A model generated the notes under the pieces. That model did not search any database and was not told the origin of the DNA. It saw nothing but the letters and a program-made list of their open reading frames with translations. The position numbers and the translations under genes were made by a program. A stretch of 64,000 nt of DNA, taken from the NCBI RefSeq assembly GCF_004152935.1, contig NZ_SETE01000002.1:248001-312000 (forward strand), written 5' to 3'. Origin of the DNA: Brumimicrobium glaciale. Lineage in GTDB: Bacteria > Bacteroidota > Bacteroidia > Flavobacteriales_D > Crocinitomicaceae. Each line of letters opens with the position of its first letter. The stretch's first letter is position 1. Shown one piece after another: positions 7,940 to 16,210 of the stretch.

Positions 7940-9211
7940 ATGAATAAAATTTACTTATCCGCATTGGCTTTAATCGCTGGTGCTAGTATTAGTGCTCAAG
8001 TTAACAACGCTGGTTTTGAAAACTGGACAACTGGATCACCAAATGACTGGATCAACTTTAACATTACATCAACTATTGGTGACATTACAGACGGAAGTAC
8101 AAACGTAATTACTCCAGCTACAGAAGTAACAACTGGAGCAACTGAAGGAAATAGTTTTGCTAAACTTACTTCTTTCAATTTAGCGAACTCAACAGATGCA
8201 ACCAACTATCCTGATGGAGATTATGGTTCTATATTAGTACAAGACATTGTTTCTACTGACAAGTATGAAGACTTTACTTTTGATGTAAAGTATGATGTTA
8301 AACCAAATGATACAGCAATCTTTATTGTACAAGCTTATGATGGTGCTGGTAATTTAGTTGGTGCAGGTTCTGAAATATTTGGAGGAACACAAAATGCATT
8401 CTCTACGGTAACTGTTGATATGAATTATATTGGTGCAGTAACTGAGTACACTGTTTTTATTGCAAGTAGTGAAGGACAAATTTTTAACAATGCATTATCT
8501 ACTTTGGCACCAGGATCATGGATATCTGTTGATAATATTGTTGTAGGAGCTATTATTCCTAATGTTCCTGATGTTACTAACGTTTTAGCAACTGATATTT
8601 CTGATAATGAGGATGGTTCTGATTTAGAACTTACTTTTGATATTCCAGATGAATCAAACATTAATGCTTATTATGTTGTAGCAATGCAGTCTAATGTTAG
8701 CCCATTTGATTTATCAAACGCTGAAGCTTTTATTGCAGGTAGTGGTGTTATGATTGCAACAACTGGTGCTAATCAAACTTTTAACTTTACAGCTGCTGGT
8801 GAATACTGGAGAATTAATGCTGCTGGAGATGCTGTAGAAAATGTAGCTATCGAAGAAGACGTAGAAATGAAAATTTATGTTTTAGTTGAAGCAGCTACTG
8901 GATATAGCAGTGTTATTGCTACTTCAAATGCTATAACATTAACATCTCCTGTTTCTGTTACAGATCAGTATAAAGAAATTAGTATCTACCCTAACCCAGC
9001 AAACAATTTTGTTAACTTCAAGATTGATGGTTTAGAGAACGGTACAGTTATCATTAACTCTGTTACAGGACAAGAAGTTGTGAATACTACAATTTCAAAT
9101 GGTATGAAACAAGTTGATGTAAGTAACCTAAACAATGGTGTTTACATTTACACAATTCGTAACAACAACAATGAAGTTATTAAAACAAACAAATTGGTTG
9201 TTCGTAAATAA
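7940..9211 (+). CDS. Secreted protein with T9SS type A sorting domain
   Basis: A 423-residue exported protein. The signal peptide is residues 1-19 or so (MNKIYLSALALIAGASISA). The N-terminal domain starts NNAGFENWTTGSPNDW, a pattern seen in carbohydrate-binding-like beta-sandwich domains of Bacteroidota surface proteins. The last 75 residues form a T9SS type A C-terminal domain (ISIYPNPANNFVNF ... GQEVVN ... LNNGVYIYTI), which targets the protein through the outer membrane. It has its own strong promoter and a terminator, so it is a single-gene unit; abundant expression is likely but inferred. No catalytic motif is recognised. Confidence 0.85.
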   Translation: MNKIYLSALALIAGASISAQVNNAGFENWTTGSPNDWINFNITSTIGDITDGSTNVITPATEVTTGATEGNSFAKLTSFNLANSTDATNYPDGDYGSILVQDIVSTDKYEDFTFDVKYDVKPNDTAIFIVQAYDGAGNLVGAGSEIFGGTQNAFSTVTVDMNYIGAVTEYTVFIASSEGQIFNNALSTLAPGSWISVDNIVVGAIIPNVPDVTNVLATDISDNEDGSDLELTFDIPDESNINAYYVVAMQSNVSPFDLSNAEAFIAGSGVMIATTGANQTFNFTAAGEYWRINAAGDAVENVAIEEDVEMKIYVLVEAATGYSSVIATSNAITLTSPVSVTDQYKEISIYPNPANNFVNFKIDGLENGTVIINSVTGQEVVNTTISNGMKQVDVSNLNNGVYIYTIRNNNNEVIKTNKLVVRK

Positions 9212-9233
9212 TTGAATACATTTTATGTTAAGG

Positions 9234-9267
9234 AGAGGTTATCTGAAAAGGTAGCCTCTTTTTTTTT
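9234..9267 (+). terminator. Rho-independent terminator
   Basis: Stem AGAGGTTA / TAGCCTCT (one G-U pair) with a ten-base loop is followed by nine Ts, 22 bases after the stop of the T9SS cargo gene. The following 225 bases up to the next promoter hold no gene that I can see. Confidence 0.85.
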
Positions 9268-9492
9268 GCGCTACATACTAAATCAATAGGTTCAACTTAA
9301 CAATTGCGTTTTATGAAGATTTCCTAAAAGCAATATGCCATCAACCCATCTCTATTTATTCTATCATTCATATTTACCAGACAATTCAAAATAATATAAT
9401 TAATGTGACACCATAAAATATGGATTTATAACTTTTTAACAATTGATTACCAACGTATAATATATTTATATTTTAGAATTTATTGTGATATG

Positions 9493-9500
9493 TAACTTTG
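9493..9500 (+). promoter_or_regulatory. -7 box (TAACTTTG) before the YtxH operon
   Basis: TAACTTTG matches TAnnTTTG and lies 64 bases before the ATG at 9565. The -33 position has only a TTTT tract. Confidence 0.5.
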
Positions 9501-9564
9501 AATAACCTCATTAAAAACGTATCTTTATTAAAAGAAATATTAACAAATAAAAAACAAAATTATT

Positions 9565-9789
9565 ATGGACGAAAAATCAAAAATCATCGTAGCAGCATTA
9601 GCAGGAGCAGTTGTAGGAGCAGGAGTTTCTTTATTATTAGCACCAGCAAGCGGGAAAGATACGCGTGATGCAATTGCAACAAAGTTTGGAGAAGCAAAAA
9701 ATGCAACTGTAGATGCTTTAGGAACTGCTAAAGATGCGGTAATGGAAAAAGGAGATGAACTTTTAAAAAAAGCACACCTAAAGTCGTAA
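9565..9789 (+). CDS. YtxH-domain small membrane protein
   Basis: A 74-residue protein. A Gly/Ala-rich hydrophobic segment (about residues 6-28, IIVAALAGAVVGAGVSLLL) is followed by LAPASGKDTR, the hallmark of YtxH proteins, and then an amphipathic Ala/Lys helix. YtxH proteins are small stress-linked membrane proteins of unclear function. It is the first gene of a three-gene unit with a holin-X-like protein and a hypothetical protein, resembling in layout the YqjD-YqjE-YqjK set of enterobacteria, which associates with ribosomes in stationary phase. That parallel is an inference. Confidence 0.85.
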   Translation: MDEKSKIIVAALAGAVVGAGVSLLLAPASGKDTRDAIATKFGEAKNATVDALGTAKDAVMEKGDELLKKAHLKS

Positions 9790-9822
9790 ATTACTTACTG
9801 CGATTAATAACTACAAGAGACT

Positions 9823-10164
9823 ATGAGGGAAAATAAGACTACTGAAGAAGGTATAGATGAAGTTAAACGACTATTAAAGTCTACTTTGACTTTGCTAAAA
9901 ATTAAAGGAATTAAGAAGATTACTGGGGTTTTAGCTAACGCTACCTATGGATTCTTGAAAATTATTCTAATAATGACAGGTTTATCTTTCTTTGGTTTTG
10001 CTTTGGCAATCTACTTAGGTGGTTTATTAGAAAGCTATACACTAGGTTTCTTAATTGTTGGAGCGCTTCCCTTTCTAGCTATTATTTTAATGCGTATCTT
10101 CAATAAGTACACACTCCGTTATTTACTCAATGGTTTCACACGTATAATGACTAAGAAATTATGA
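9823..10164 (+). CDS. Phage holin-X/YqjE-like membrane protein
   Basis: A 113-residue protein with a charged N-terminal 40 residues (amphipathic, containing RLLKSTLTLLKIKGIKKI) and two hydrophobic segments at about 48-70 and 75-95. The pattern fits the Actinobacteriophage holin-X superfamily (PF07332), whose bacterial members include E. coli YqjE; these are not true phage holins. It follows the YtxH gene by 33 bases and overlaps the next gene by four (ATGA), so the three are co-transcribed. No phage genes are nearby. Confidence 0.7.
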   Translation: MRENKTTEEGIDEVKRLLKSTLTLLKIKGIKKITGVLANATYGFLKIILIMTGLSFFGFALAIYLGGLLESYTLGFLIVGALPFLAIILMRIFNKYTLRYLLNGFTRIMTKKL

Positions 10165-10559
10165 ATACAATAAAGAGCTATAAGGAATTACTCTTAGAAG
10201 AAGAGCGCATTGAAACAGAAATTCAGTTGTCAAAAGACTTTATTGAAGAAAACATCAAATCCTATTTAAAGCCGAGTAACTTATTTAGTTTCTTGGAAAA
10301 GAAAGTAGAAAAAGAAGATAATCAAAGCTTTTCAGGCGATTTCAAATTAAAGAAATACTTGGTAGGTTTATCGTTAGACTTCTTGTATAATAAAGTGTCA
10401 GATAAGTTGCTCACAAGCAAAGATGAAAAGGATGAAGGTATAGATTGGAAACTTATCGTTAAAAGTTATGCTGACCAAATCTATATCGGTAACAAAATCG
10501 CAGTTACCGATGCAGTTTCTGAATTCATAGACCAAAACATTGAAAAGTTGAAGAAATAA
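10161..10559 (+). CDS. Hypothetical cytoplasmic protein of the YtxH operon
   Basis: A 132-residue Lys/Glu-rich protein with a helical N-terminus (KSYKELLLEEERIETEIQL) suited to a coiled coil. No signal peptide or strong membrane segment is seen, although KYLVGLSLDFLYNKV in the middle is moderately hydrophobic. It overlaps the holin-X-like gene by four bases and is followed by a strong terminator, so it is the last gene of the unit. I do not recognise the family. Confidence 0.75.
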   Translation: MNTIKSYKELLLEEERIETEIQLSKDFIEENIKSYLKPSNLFSFLEKKVEKEDNQSFSGDFKLKKYLVGLSLDFLYNKVSDKLLTSKDEKDEGIDWKLIVKSYADQIYIGNKIAVTDAVSEFIDQNIEKLKK

Positions 10560-10573
10560 AATATTATTTCTCA

Positions 10574-10610
10574 AACAAAAAAGGCGCAATACTATTGCGC
10601 CTTTTTTGTT
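10574..10610. terminator. Bidirectional terminator between YtxH operon and rimO
   Basis: A perfect 17-base-pair stem (arms 10574-10590 and 10594-10610, core GGCGCAAT/ATTGCGCC) with a three-base loop has A- and T-runs on both sides. It serves the + strand YtxH operon and the convergent rimO. Confidence 0.93.
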
Positions 10611-10660
10611 TTTATAATTATTTGCAAGGTAACGTCAAATACTGCGTTTCAACAAAAATA

Positions 10661-11974
10661 TCATTCTGCCAAATTACCATATAAATCATAATGATCCGCT
10701 GACGTAATTAAGATCGGTGCAAAGTCACCAATTCTTACATAGTTATCTTTTGCTTTGATTAAAACTTCGTTGTCCACTTCTGGAGAGTCAAACTCTGTTC
10801 TTCCAATGAAATATTCCCCTTCTGCTCTATCAAACAATACTTTTCTTACTTGACCAATATGTTTTTGGTTTAAATCGTAACTGATTCCAGATTGTAATTC
10901 CATGATCGTATCGGCACGTTCACGTTTTAAAGCTGCTGAGACATTATCCTCAAATTTATGAGCATGTGTATTTTCTTCGTGTGAGTACGTAAAAATCCCT
11001 AAACGTTCAAATCTAGATTTCTCAACCCAGTCATACATTTCATCAAAATCTGCCTCTGTTTCTCCAGGGTAACCAGCTATTAATGTCGTTCTGATTGCAA
11101 TTCCAGGAACTCTATCACGAATATCAGAAATTAGTTTTTCTGTCTTTTCACGCGTTGTACCTCTTCTCATGGCTTTCAACATATTCGTTGATCCATGTTG
11201 CAATGGCATATCTAAGTAATTACAAACATTACTTCTCTCTCTCATTACATCCAAAACATCCATTGGGAAACCTGTAGGGAAAGCATAATGTAATTTAATC
11301 CATTCTATTCCTTCCACATCAGCTAAACGGTCAACCAATTCAGCTAAAGCACGTTTCTTATATAAATCTAATCCGTAATAAGTTAAATCTTGTGCGATTA
11401 ACATTAATTCTTTCACCCCTTTTGCAGCTAAACTTTGTGCTTGCTTTACCAATTCCTCAATAGGAGTTGAACGGTGAGCACCACGCATAATTGGAATAGC
11501 ACAGAATGAACATGGACGATCGCAACCTTCTGCAATCTTAAAGTATGCATAGTGAGAAGGAGTTGTTAATAAACGTTCTCCAACCAACTCATGCTTATAA
11601 TCCGCTTTTAATGTTTTCAACATACGTGGCAATTCACGTGTACCGAAATAAGCATCAACCTCTGGAATCTCTTTTTCTAATTCGTCTTTGTAGCGTTGAG
11701 ATAAGCAACCTGTAACGTATACTTTATCAACTTGACCATCTTTTTTTGCTTGTGCATAACGTAAAATAGTATCAATTGATTCTTGTTTTGCGTTATCGAT
11801 AAATCCACATGTATTGATAATTACAATCTCGGAATCATCTTGCTTTGCCTCATGCTCAACATCAAATTTATTTGCTTTCAATTGTGCCATTAGCACCTCA
11901 GAGTCATATATATTCTTTGAACACCCTAAAGTGACAACATTCACTTTGTTTTTCTTCAGCGTTTTTGTCTTCAT
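10661..11974 (-). CDS. rimO: Ribosomal protein uS12 methylthiotransferase RimO
   Basis: RimO adds a methylthio group to the conserved aspartate of ribosomal protein S12. The 437 residues show the three domains in order: UPF0004 with cluster cysteines C18 (TLGCSKN), C56 (INTCGF) and C90 (VTGCLSQ); radical SAM core with C151, C155 and C158 (EGCDRPCSFC); and a C-terminal TRAM-like domain (VRKVLFDRAEGEYFIGR). SPEVDNEV near the end is typical of RimO rather than MiaB. A TAACTTTG box ends only four bases before the ATG, which suggests a leaderless or nearly leaderless transcript. The gene is monocistronic and complete. Confidence 0.96.
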   Translation of the reverse strand: MKTKTLKKNKVNVVTLGCSKNIYDSEVLMAQLKANKFDVEHEAKQDDSEIVIINTCGFIDNAKQESIDTILRYAQAKKDGQVDKVYVTGCLSQRYKDELEKEIPEVDAYFGTRELPRMLKTLKADYKHELVGERLLTTPSHYAYFKIAEGCDRPCSFCAIPIMRGAHRSTPIEELVKQAQSLAAKGVKELMLIAQDLTYYGLDLYKKRALAELVDRLADVEGIEWIKLHYAFPTGFPMDVLDVMRERSNVCNYLDMPLQHGSTNMLKAMRRGTTREKTEKLISDIRDRVPGIAIRTTLIAGYPGETEADFDEMYDWVEKSRFERLGIFTYSHEENTHAHKFEDNVSAALKRERADTIMELQSGISYDLNQKHIGQVRKVLFDRAEGEYFIGRTEFDSPEVDNEVLIKAKDNYVRIGDFAPILITSADHYDLYGNLAE

Positions 11975-11978
11975 GCCG

Positions 11979-11986
11979 CAAAGTTA
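11979..11986 (-). promoter_or_regulatory. -7 box (TAACTTTG) immediately before rimO
   Basis: On the minus strand TAACTTTG matches TAnnTTTG and leaves only four bases before the rimO ATG, so the transcript would begin at or next to the start codon. Confidence 0.5.
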
Positions 11987-12223
11987 CAGCTTAAAAAAGA
12001 TTTACAAGCAATCCGTTATAAAAAGAATGATAAACAATAAAACTATTCATATCTTTTTTGGCTCTATATGATTTTGTGTGGGTAGATTTAAAATCTATGA
12101 TTTTAATTGAAGCCAAAAGATTGTCAATTTGGTTCTGCTTTTACTTAAATGGAATTTTTCTTTTAAAACACAATTGGCTAAATTTGATAAGCCTTTGTTA
12201 TTTAAGTATTTATAATTCAAAAA

Positions 12224-12414
12224 TCCCAGAGGGACGACATATTAATAGGGATGGGCTAAAGCCCTTCCGTCAAACGATACAATCCGAAACATAACCCCAC
12301 AAAATCGACCTAATTGCATGCAATTATGTCGATTTTGTGGGGTTATGTTTTATATCTATTTGTTTTAAACCAAGGACTTACGTCCTTGGCTATTAATATG
12401 CCGTTACTCCGGGA
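12224..12414. repeat. Palindromic REP-like module with nested hairpins
   Basis: The outer arms 12224-12248 and 12390-12414 are inverted repeats (21 of 25 identical, sharing CTATTAATATG). Inside lie three stem-loops: GGGCT-AA-AGCCC at 12253-12264, a 64-base near-perfect palindrome at 12287-12350, and CCAAGGAC-TTAC-GTCCTTGG at 12370-12389. The whole 191 bases could extrude as a cruciform or fold as RNA. Confidence 0.8.
12287..12350. repeat. 64-bp near-perfect palindrome
   Basis: Arms of 23 bases (12287-12309 and 12328-12350) flank the 16-base perfect palindrome TAATTGCATGCAATTA (12311-12326), with one mismatched pair (12310/12327). It is the centre of the REP-like module. Confidence 0.9.
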
Positions 12415-12632
12415 CTAACCAGCTGGAATACAGACCATCATATGCTTGTTTGTGAAAATGAAATGACAATTTTGATAAATACTTTAAAATACAACTCGTA
12501 TAGGTTACAGTTAAATTCGTAGTAGAACTATTAATTTTTCGAAGGATTAAAATTGATTACCCACAGTATTTCATATAGAGCCATATCTTTTTTACTAAAA
12601 TGGATAAATTACCAGTGATTCAAACAAATTTA

Positions 12633-12640
12633 TATCTTTG
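12633..12640 (+). promoter_or_regulatory. -7 box (TATCTTTG) before the DUF1015 gene
   Basis: TATCTTTG matches TAnnTTTG, 39 bases before the ATG at 12680. The transposon-like element ends 40 bases upstream of it, so the core promoter is probably intact. Confidence 0.5.
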
Positions 12641-12679
12641 TTGTCATTGCTTGCAATACAATTATGAAATTCATAAACT

Positions 12680-13924
12680 ATGACAAAAATTAAAGCTTTT
12701 AAAGCAATTCGTCCTGTTCGAAGCAAAGCTCATTTAGTAGCTTCTCGTGCTGTTTCTACTTACAAAAATTCAATTCTTGAAGCAAAGCTGGAATCTAATC
12801 CTTTTTCATTTATTCATATAATTCACCCAGAATTTTTTGAAAATGACAATACCAGAACTTTGCCCAATACAATAGAGCGTTTTCTAAAGGTAAAGGACAA
12901 GTACGAAGAGTTTGCGGAAAGAGGAATTCTGCAACAAGATGAAGAAGAAGCTTTTTATGTCTACAGACAATCCACTCCAAATCATTCGTACTTAGGTGTA
13001 ATTGGTGGGGCGAGTATTCAAGAATACAAAGACAATAAAATCAAAAAGCATGAAGCAACATTGGCTTCAAGAGAGGCTATGTTCACAAATTACCTTGACA
13101 TAGTTGGTTTTAATGCTGAACCGGTACTATTGAGCCACAAAAAAAGTGAGGAACTAGATTTAGTTCTTTCGAAAATTGTTGAGAAACGTCCAGAATATGA
13201 ATTCGCTACTACAGATGAGTCAACCCATGAGTTATGGATTACCACTCAAGAAGAAGTAAAACTAATTCAAGATGCTTATGCAAATATCGAAACTTGTTAC
13301 ATTGCGGATGGTCATCACAGGTCAGCTTCTTCAGTTCGATTACATGATTTAATTGCTGCAAAAGGCGATTATTCTAAAGAAAAAAATTACAATTCTTTCT
13401 TGAGCTTTTTCATAGATGAAGAAAGATTGAACATCATGCCTTTTAATCGTTTATGTAATACTTTAAACGGCCATTCAAAAAGCAGTCTATTGAATTTGGT
13501 GGAGAGTCACTTCGAAGTAAAAGAATTAAAAAGACCAAAACCGCCAGAGCAGTTACATGATATTCATATGTTTATCGACAGAACTTGGTATAGACTTCGT
13601 TTAAGGACGGACATGCACAGTAAATTAGATGCAGTGAGTAGCATTGATGCTGAAATATTAACACGTTATATCCTCTCCCCTGTTTTAGGAATTCATGATT
13701 TAACAACAGATGAAAATATTTCTTTTCAAAGCGGTGAAGACGGAATTCTAGCCATAGAACATTCCGTAAATTCTGGTGTTAATCAAGTAGGTTTCTTATT
13801 GTATCCAGTAACAATGGAACAACTCAAAGCAGTTGCTGACGAAAATGCGATTATGCCACCAAAGTCAACATACATTGAACCAAAAATGCGCAGTGGCTTA
13901 ACAATTTATAGAATAGACGAATGA
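12680..13924 (+). CDS. DUF1015 family protein (SerK-like)
   Basis: A 414-residue cytoplasmic protein that matches DUF1015 along its length: IKAFKAIRPVRSKAHLVASR at the N-terminus, an internal IADGHHRSASSVRL segment and HSVNSGVNQVGFLLYPVT towards the end. One archaeal member is an ADP-dependent free-serine kinase (SerK); whether bacterial members do the same is unclear, so serine or phosphoserine metabolism is only a suggestion. It overlaps the YggS gene by four bases (ATGA), linking it to PLP homeostasis; in many Bacteroidota it sits next to phosphoserine pathway genes, but serA and serC are not in this window. Confidence 0.85.
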   Translation: MTKIKAFKAIRPVRSKAHLVASRAVSTYKNSILEAKLESNPFSFIHIIHPEFFENDNTRTLPNTIERFLKVKDKYEEFAERGILQQDEEEAFYVYRQSTPNHSYLGVIGGASIQEYKDNKIKKHEATLASREAMFTNYLDIVGFNAEPVLLSHKKSEELDLVLSKIVEKRPEYEFATTDESTHELWITTQEEVKLIQDAYANIETCYIADGHHRSASSVRLHDLIAAKGDYSKEKNYNSFLSFFIDEERLNIMPFNRLCNTLNGHSKSSLLNLVESHFEVKELKRPKPPEQLHDIHMFIDRTWYRLRLRTDMHSKLDAVSSIDAEILTRYILSPVLGIHDLTTDENISFQSGEDGILAIEHSVNSGVNQVGFLLYPVTMEQLKAVADENAIMPPKSTYIEPKMRSGLTIYRIDE

Positions 13925-14586
13925 TTTCAGAGAATTTATTAAAAGTAAAAGCTAACCTTCCAACAGATGTTACACTGGTTGCTGTTTCCAAAACTAAGCC
14001 CAACGAGGCTATTTTAGAAGCTTACGCAACTGGTCAACGTATTTTTGGAGAAAATCGTGTACAAGAACTGGTCGATAAATACGAAGCGCTACCTAAAGAT
14101 ATTGAGTGGCACATGATTGGTAATTTACAAACCAAAAAAGTTAAATATATTGCTCCTTTTGTTACTTTAATTCATGGAGTGGACAATTTTAAATTACTCA
14201 AAGAAATTAATAAACGCGCCAAAAATGAAGATCGTATTATTGACATTTTGATTCAATTTCATATTGCACAAGAAGACACCAAATCTGGTTTCACCTTTGA
14301 TGAAGCCAAAGAAATGTTGGAGAGTGGTGATTTTGTAGAACTTGAAAACATAAATGTTCGTGGAGTTATGGGAATGGCGACATTTACTGATAACAAAGAA
14401 CAAGTACAAGATGAATTCAGAACATTAAATAATTATTTCAATGTTTTTAAAAGTCATTTCTTTAAATTTAACGAGACCTTCTCTATAGTTTCAATGGGAA
14501 TGAGCGGTGATTATGATATTGCCATTGAAGAAGGAAGTAGCATGGTAAGAATTGGAAGTACTATTTTCGGTGAAAGAAATACTTAG
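13921..14586 (+). CDS. YggS family PLP homeostasis protein
   Basis: A 221-residue protein of the PLP-binding YggS/PROSC family, a single alanine-racemase-like TIM barrel that buffers pyridoxal phosphate. The PLP lysine is K24 in LVAVSKTKP. Other family signatures are FGENRVQE, WHMIGNLQTKK and SMGMSGDYDIAIEEGSSMVRIGS split across the phosphate-binding end. The start overlaps the stop of the DUF1015 gene, so the two form an operon. Length is normal for the family. Confidence 0.95.
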   Translation: MISENLLKVKANLPTDVTLVAVSKTKPNEAILEAYATGQRIFGENRVQELVDKYEALPKDIEWHMIGNLQTKKVKYIAPFVTLIHGVDNFKLLKEINKRAKNEDRIIDILIQFHIAQEDTKSGFTFDEAKEMLESGDFVELENINVRGVMGMATFTDNKEQVQDEFRTLNNYFNVFKSHFFKFNETFSIVSMGMSGDYDIAIEEGSSMVRIGSTIFGERNT

Positions 14587-14628
14587 ATTAATTTAGATAT
14601 TCTACAATAAACGTATAAAAACACTGCT

Positions 14629-15231
14629 ATGAAGTTAAACTTATTGGCTGCATTATTTTTCTTATCCTTAGGAGTTGTTAATGCTCAAAACTATTATTTA
14701 GATTCTATTCAAATAGAAAGAGATAATTTTGAGCATAAATTATTACAAACAGATTCAATTATAAATAAAGAAGAACAGCAATCAATTGAAAAGCTGAATC
14801 ACTTTCCTATCGACTCATCTTGGGTTTTAACGGCAAAGTTTAAGAAGAAAAAAGGTAAGATTTTTGACATGCCAACTACCACAAGTAGAACTCCAAAATA
14901 CCAAAGAATAGGCTATCTTCATTTTGAAAAAGACAATGAAAAATTCAAATTAGCAGTTTATAAAAATTTAGGTTTGACAGCTGAAGAATATAAAAACTAT
15001 GTATTCGTCCCTTTTGTGGATGCTAATGCACCAGAAATCACTTATGGTGGAGGAAGATATTTAGACCTAGAGATGTCTATCAAAGATAAAACAGTAAGCG
15101 TTGATTTTAATAAGACTTACAATCCTTATTGTGTTTATTCTTATCGTTATTCCTGTCCTATTACACCAAAAGAAAATCACATTGATGTGAAGGTGAATGC
15201 TGGGATTATGAATCCTGATAAAACGTTGTAG
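14629..15231 (+). CDS. Secreted DUF1684 family protein
   Basis: A 200-residue protein with a signal peptide (MKLNLLAALFFLSLGVVNAQ). The body has the DUF1684 layout: RYLDLEM, then VSVDFNKTYNPYCVYSYRYSCPITPKEN in the last 45 residues, where DFN-x-AYNPxC-x-Y-x-YxCP is the family hallmark (written here in two parts around YSYRYSC). The function of DUF1684 proteins is unknown. The gene lies 42 bases after yggS and may be read through from it. It is convergent with the gene at 15238, only 6 bases away, with no obvious terminator between. Confidence 0.8.
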   Translation: MKLNLLAALFFLSLGVVNAQNYYLDSIQIERDNFEHKLLQTDSIINKEEQQSIEKLNHFPIDSSWVLTAKFKKKKGKIFDMPTTTSRTPKYQRIGYLHFEKDNEKFKLAVYKNLGLTAEEYKNYVFVPFVDANAPEITYGGGRYLDLEMSIKDKTVSVDFNKTYNPYCVYSYRYSCPITPKENHIDVKVNAGIMNPDKTL

Positions 15232-15237
15232 GCACCC

Positions 15238-15945
15238 CTATTCCGTTTCACAATCCAATTTATAATCCCAATCGAAATCTTTGAATGTAATTCTAGATTC
15301 GAACCAAATTGTCTTGGCGTTGACTTCTAATGTATCATTTTGAATAAACTGAATTTGCTGAACAGCTTTTGTTAACATCAAATCACTTTTTGAAAAATCA
15401 ACTCTTCCTGTTGTTTTCATAGCCTTGATGATTTCTTGTTGATCTTTTGTTGCTAATCCCCTGGCTTTACACTGAGAATAATTTGATTTATCGATAAAAA
15501 CTAAAGCAGAATCTTTCGGTAAACGTATCATTTCTCCCCAGCCATCAAGGTGTTCATAACGTTGTGGTTTTTCTTCTTTTTTCAAGGCATGAACGATAGT
15601 TATGTAACTGTCTTCGTACAACGAAAATTGTAAACGCTTGTCTATAGAATCGTTTTCTTCAATTATATATACCTTCGGGAATTTATCTTTTAGACTGTTT
15701 GAAAAATCTACATCTCCATTTACCAGAAACTTATAGATGTTGTCTTTATTTAATCCAAGTGCTTTCAATGAAACAATCTGATCCTCTGGAAAAACAATGA
15801 TTTTATCTTGAATGGAGTTTTTTACTCTATTAGCAGGTGTCCAAGAACAACCACGGTCTTTAAAAAGAATACTAACGAAAATTGTTCCGATAAGAAATCC
15901 GATCAAATAATATCTAAGCCTTTTCCAAATTCCTTGCATAATCAC
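15238..15945 (-). CDS. Hypothetical single-pass membrane protein with internal duplication
   Basis: A 235-residue protein with one N-terminal transmembrane helix (about 10-28, RYYLIGFLIGTIFVSILF) followed by RGCSWTPANRVKN, then a soluble region. Two segments of the soluble region look related: ALGLNKDNIYKFLVNGDVDFSNS (about 63-85, given here split) and ARGLATKDQQEIIKAMKTTGRVDFSKS (about 161-187), suggesting a duplicated unit containing GxVDFSxS. This pattern resembles Bacteroidota proteins of unknown function. A second in-frame ATG lies two codons in. A TATTTTTG box lies 13 bases upstream. Confidence 0.7.
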   Translation of the reverse strand: MIMQGIWKRLRYYLIGFLIGTIFVSILFKDRGCSWTPANRVKNSIQDKIIVFPEDQIVSLKALGLNKDNIYKFLVNGDVDFSNSLKDKFPKVYIIEENDSIDKRLQFSLYEDSYITIVHALKKEEKPQRYEHLDGWGEMIRLPKDSALVFIDKSNYSQCKARGLATKDQQEIIKAMKTTGRVDFSKSDLMLTKAVQQIQFIQNDTLEVNAKTIWFESRITFKDFDWDYKLDCETE

Positions 15946-15958
15946 GTATATTAAAATG

Positions 15959-15966
15959 CAAAAATA
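15959..15966 (-). promoter_or_regulatory. -7 box (TATTTTTG)
   Basis: Minus-strand TATTTTTG lies 13 bases before the ATG at 15945. The next 240 bases towards the alanine dehydrogenase gene contain no gene that I can see. Confidence 0.45.
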
Positions 15967-16210
15967 GGAGGATTACCAACATGTTTATCAAATGGCGCAT
16001 AAGAATCTGAATTATCTTTTAATTCAATGAAATAAAAAAATTGTTCCACCACTATTTTAATGGAAACTAATTGAATTCTATAACCAAAGTATTTATCAAT
16101 ATAACTTTCGTTTTTCAATTAATAAGCTGCAGAGGAATTACATAATGATAGCTATGGACACAAGTACTTAGTATAAATACAAACCCGAACTCGGTAAATG
16201 TGGTATAACC

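Larger units (their letters stand above)
12049..12593. mobile_element. Transposase-less insertion (MITE-like), 523 bp with 25-bp TIRs and 11-bp target duplication
   Basis: The element spans 12060-12582. Its ends are inverted repeats of 25 bases, 12060-12084 and 12558-12582, identical at 21 positions and sharing GGCTCTATATGA at the tips. Directly outside lies the perfect direct repeat ATATCTTTTTT (12049-12059 and 12583-12593), as left by a transposition event. There is no transposase; a 78-codon open frame at 12058-12294 starts outside the left end and looks non-coding. A REP-like palindromic module occupies the middle. It fills most of the gap between rimO and the DUF1015 gene, stopping just upstream of the latter's promoter. 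Confidence 0.75.

Noticed and set aside
9823-10164. Holin-X-like protein as a prophage holin
   Set aside because: No endolysin, integrase or structural phage genes are nearby; it is in an operon with a YtxH protein, typical of bacterial chromosomal sets.
12058-12294. 78-codon frame in the gap after rimO
   Set aside because: It begins outside the left TIR and lies across the transposon end and REP-like hairpins; the translation follows the repeat structure and shows no protein-like pattern.
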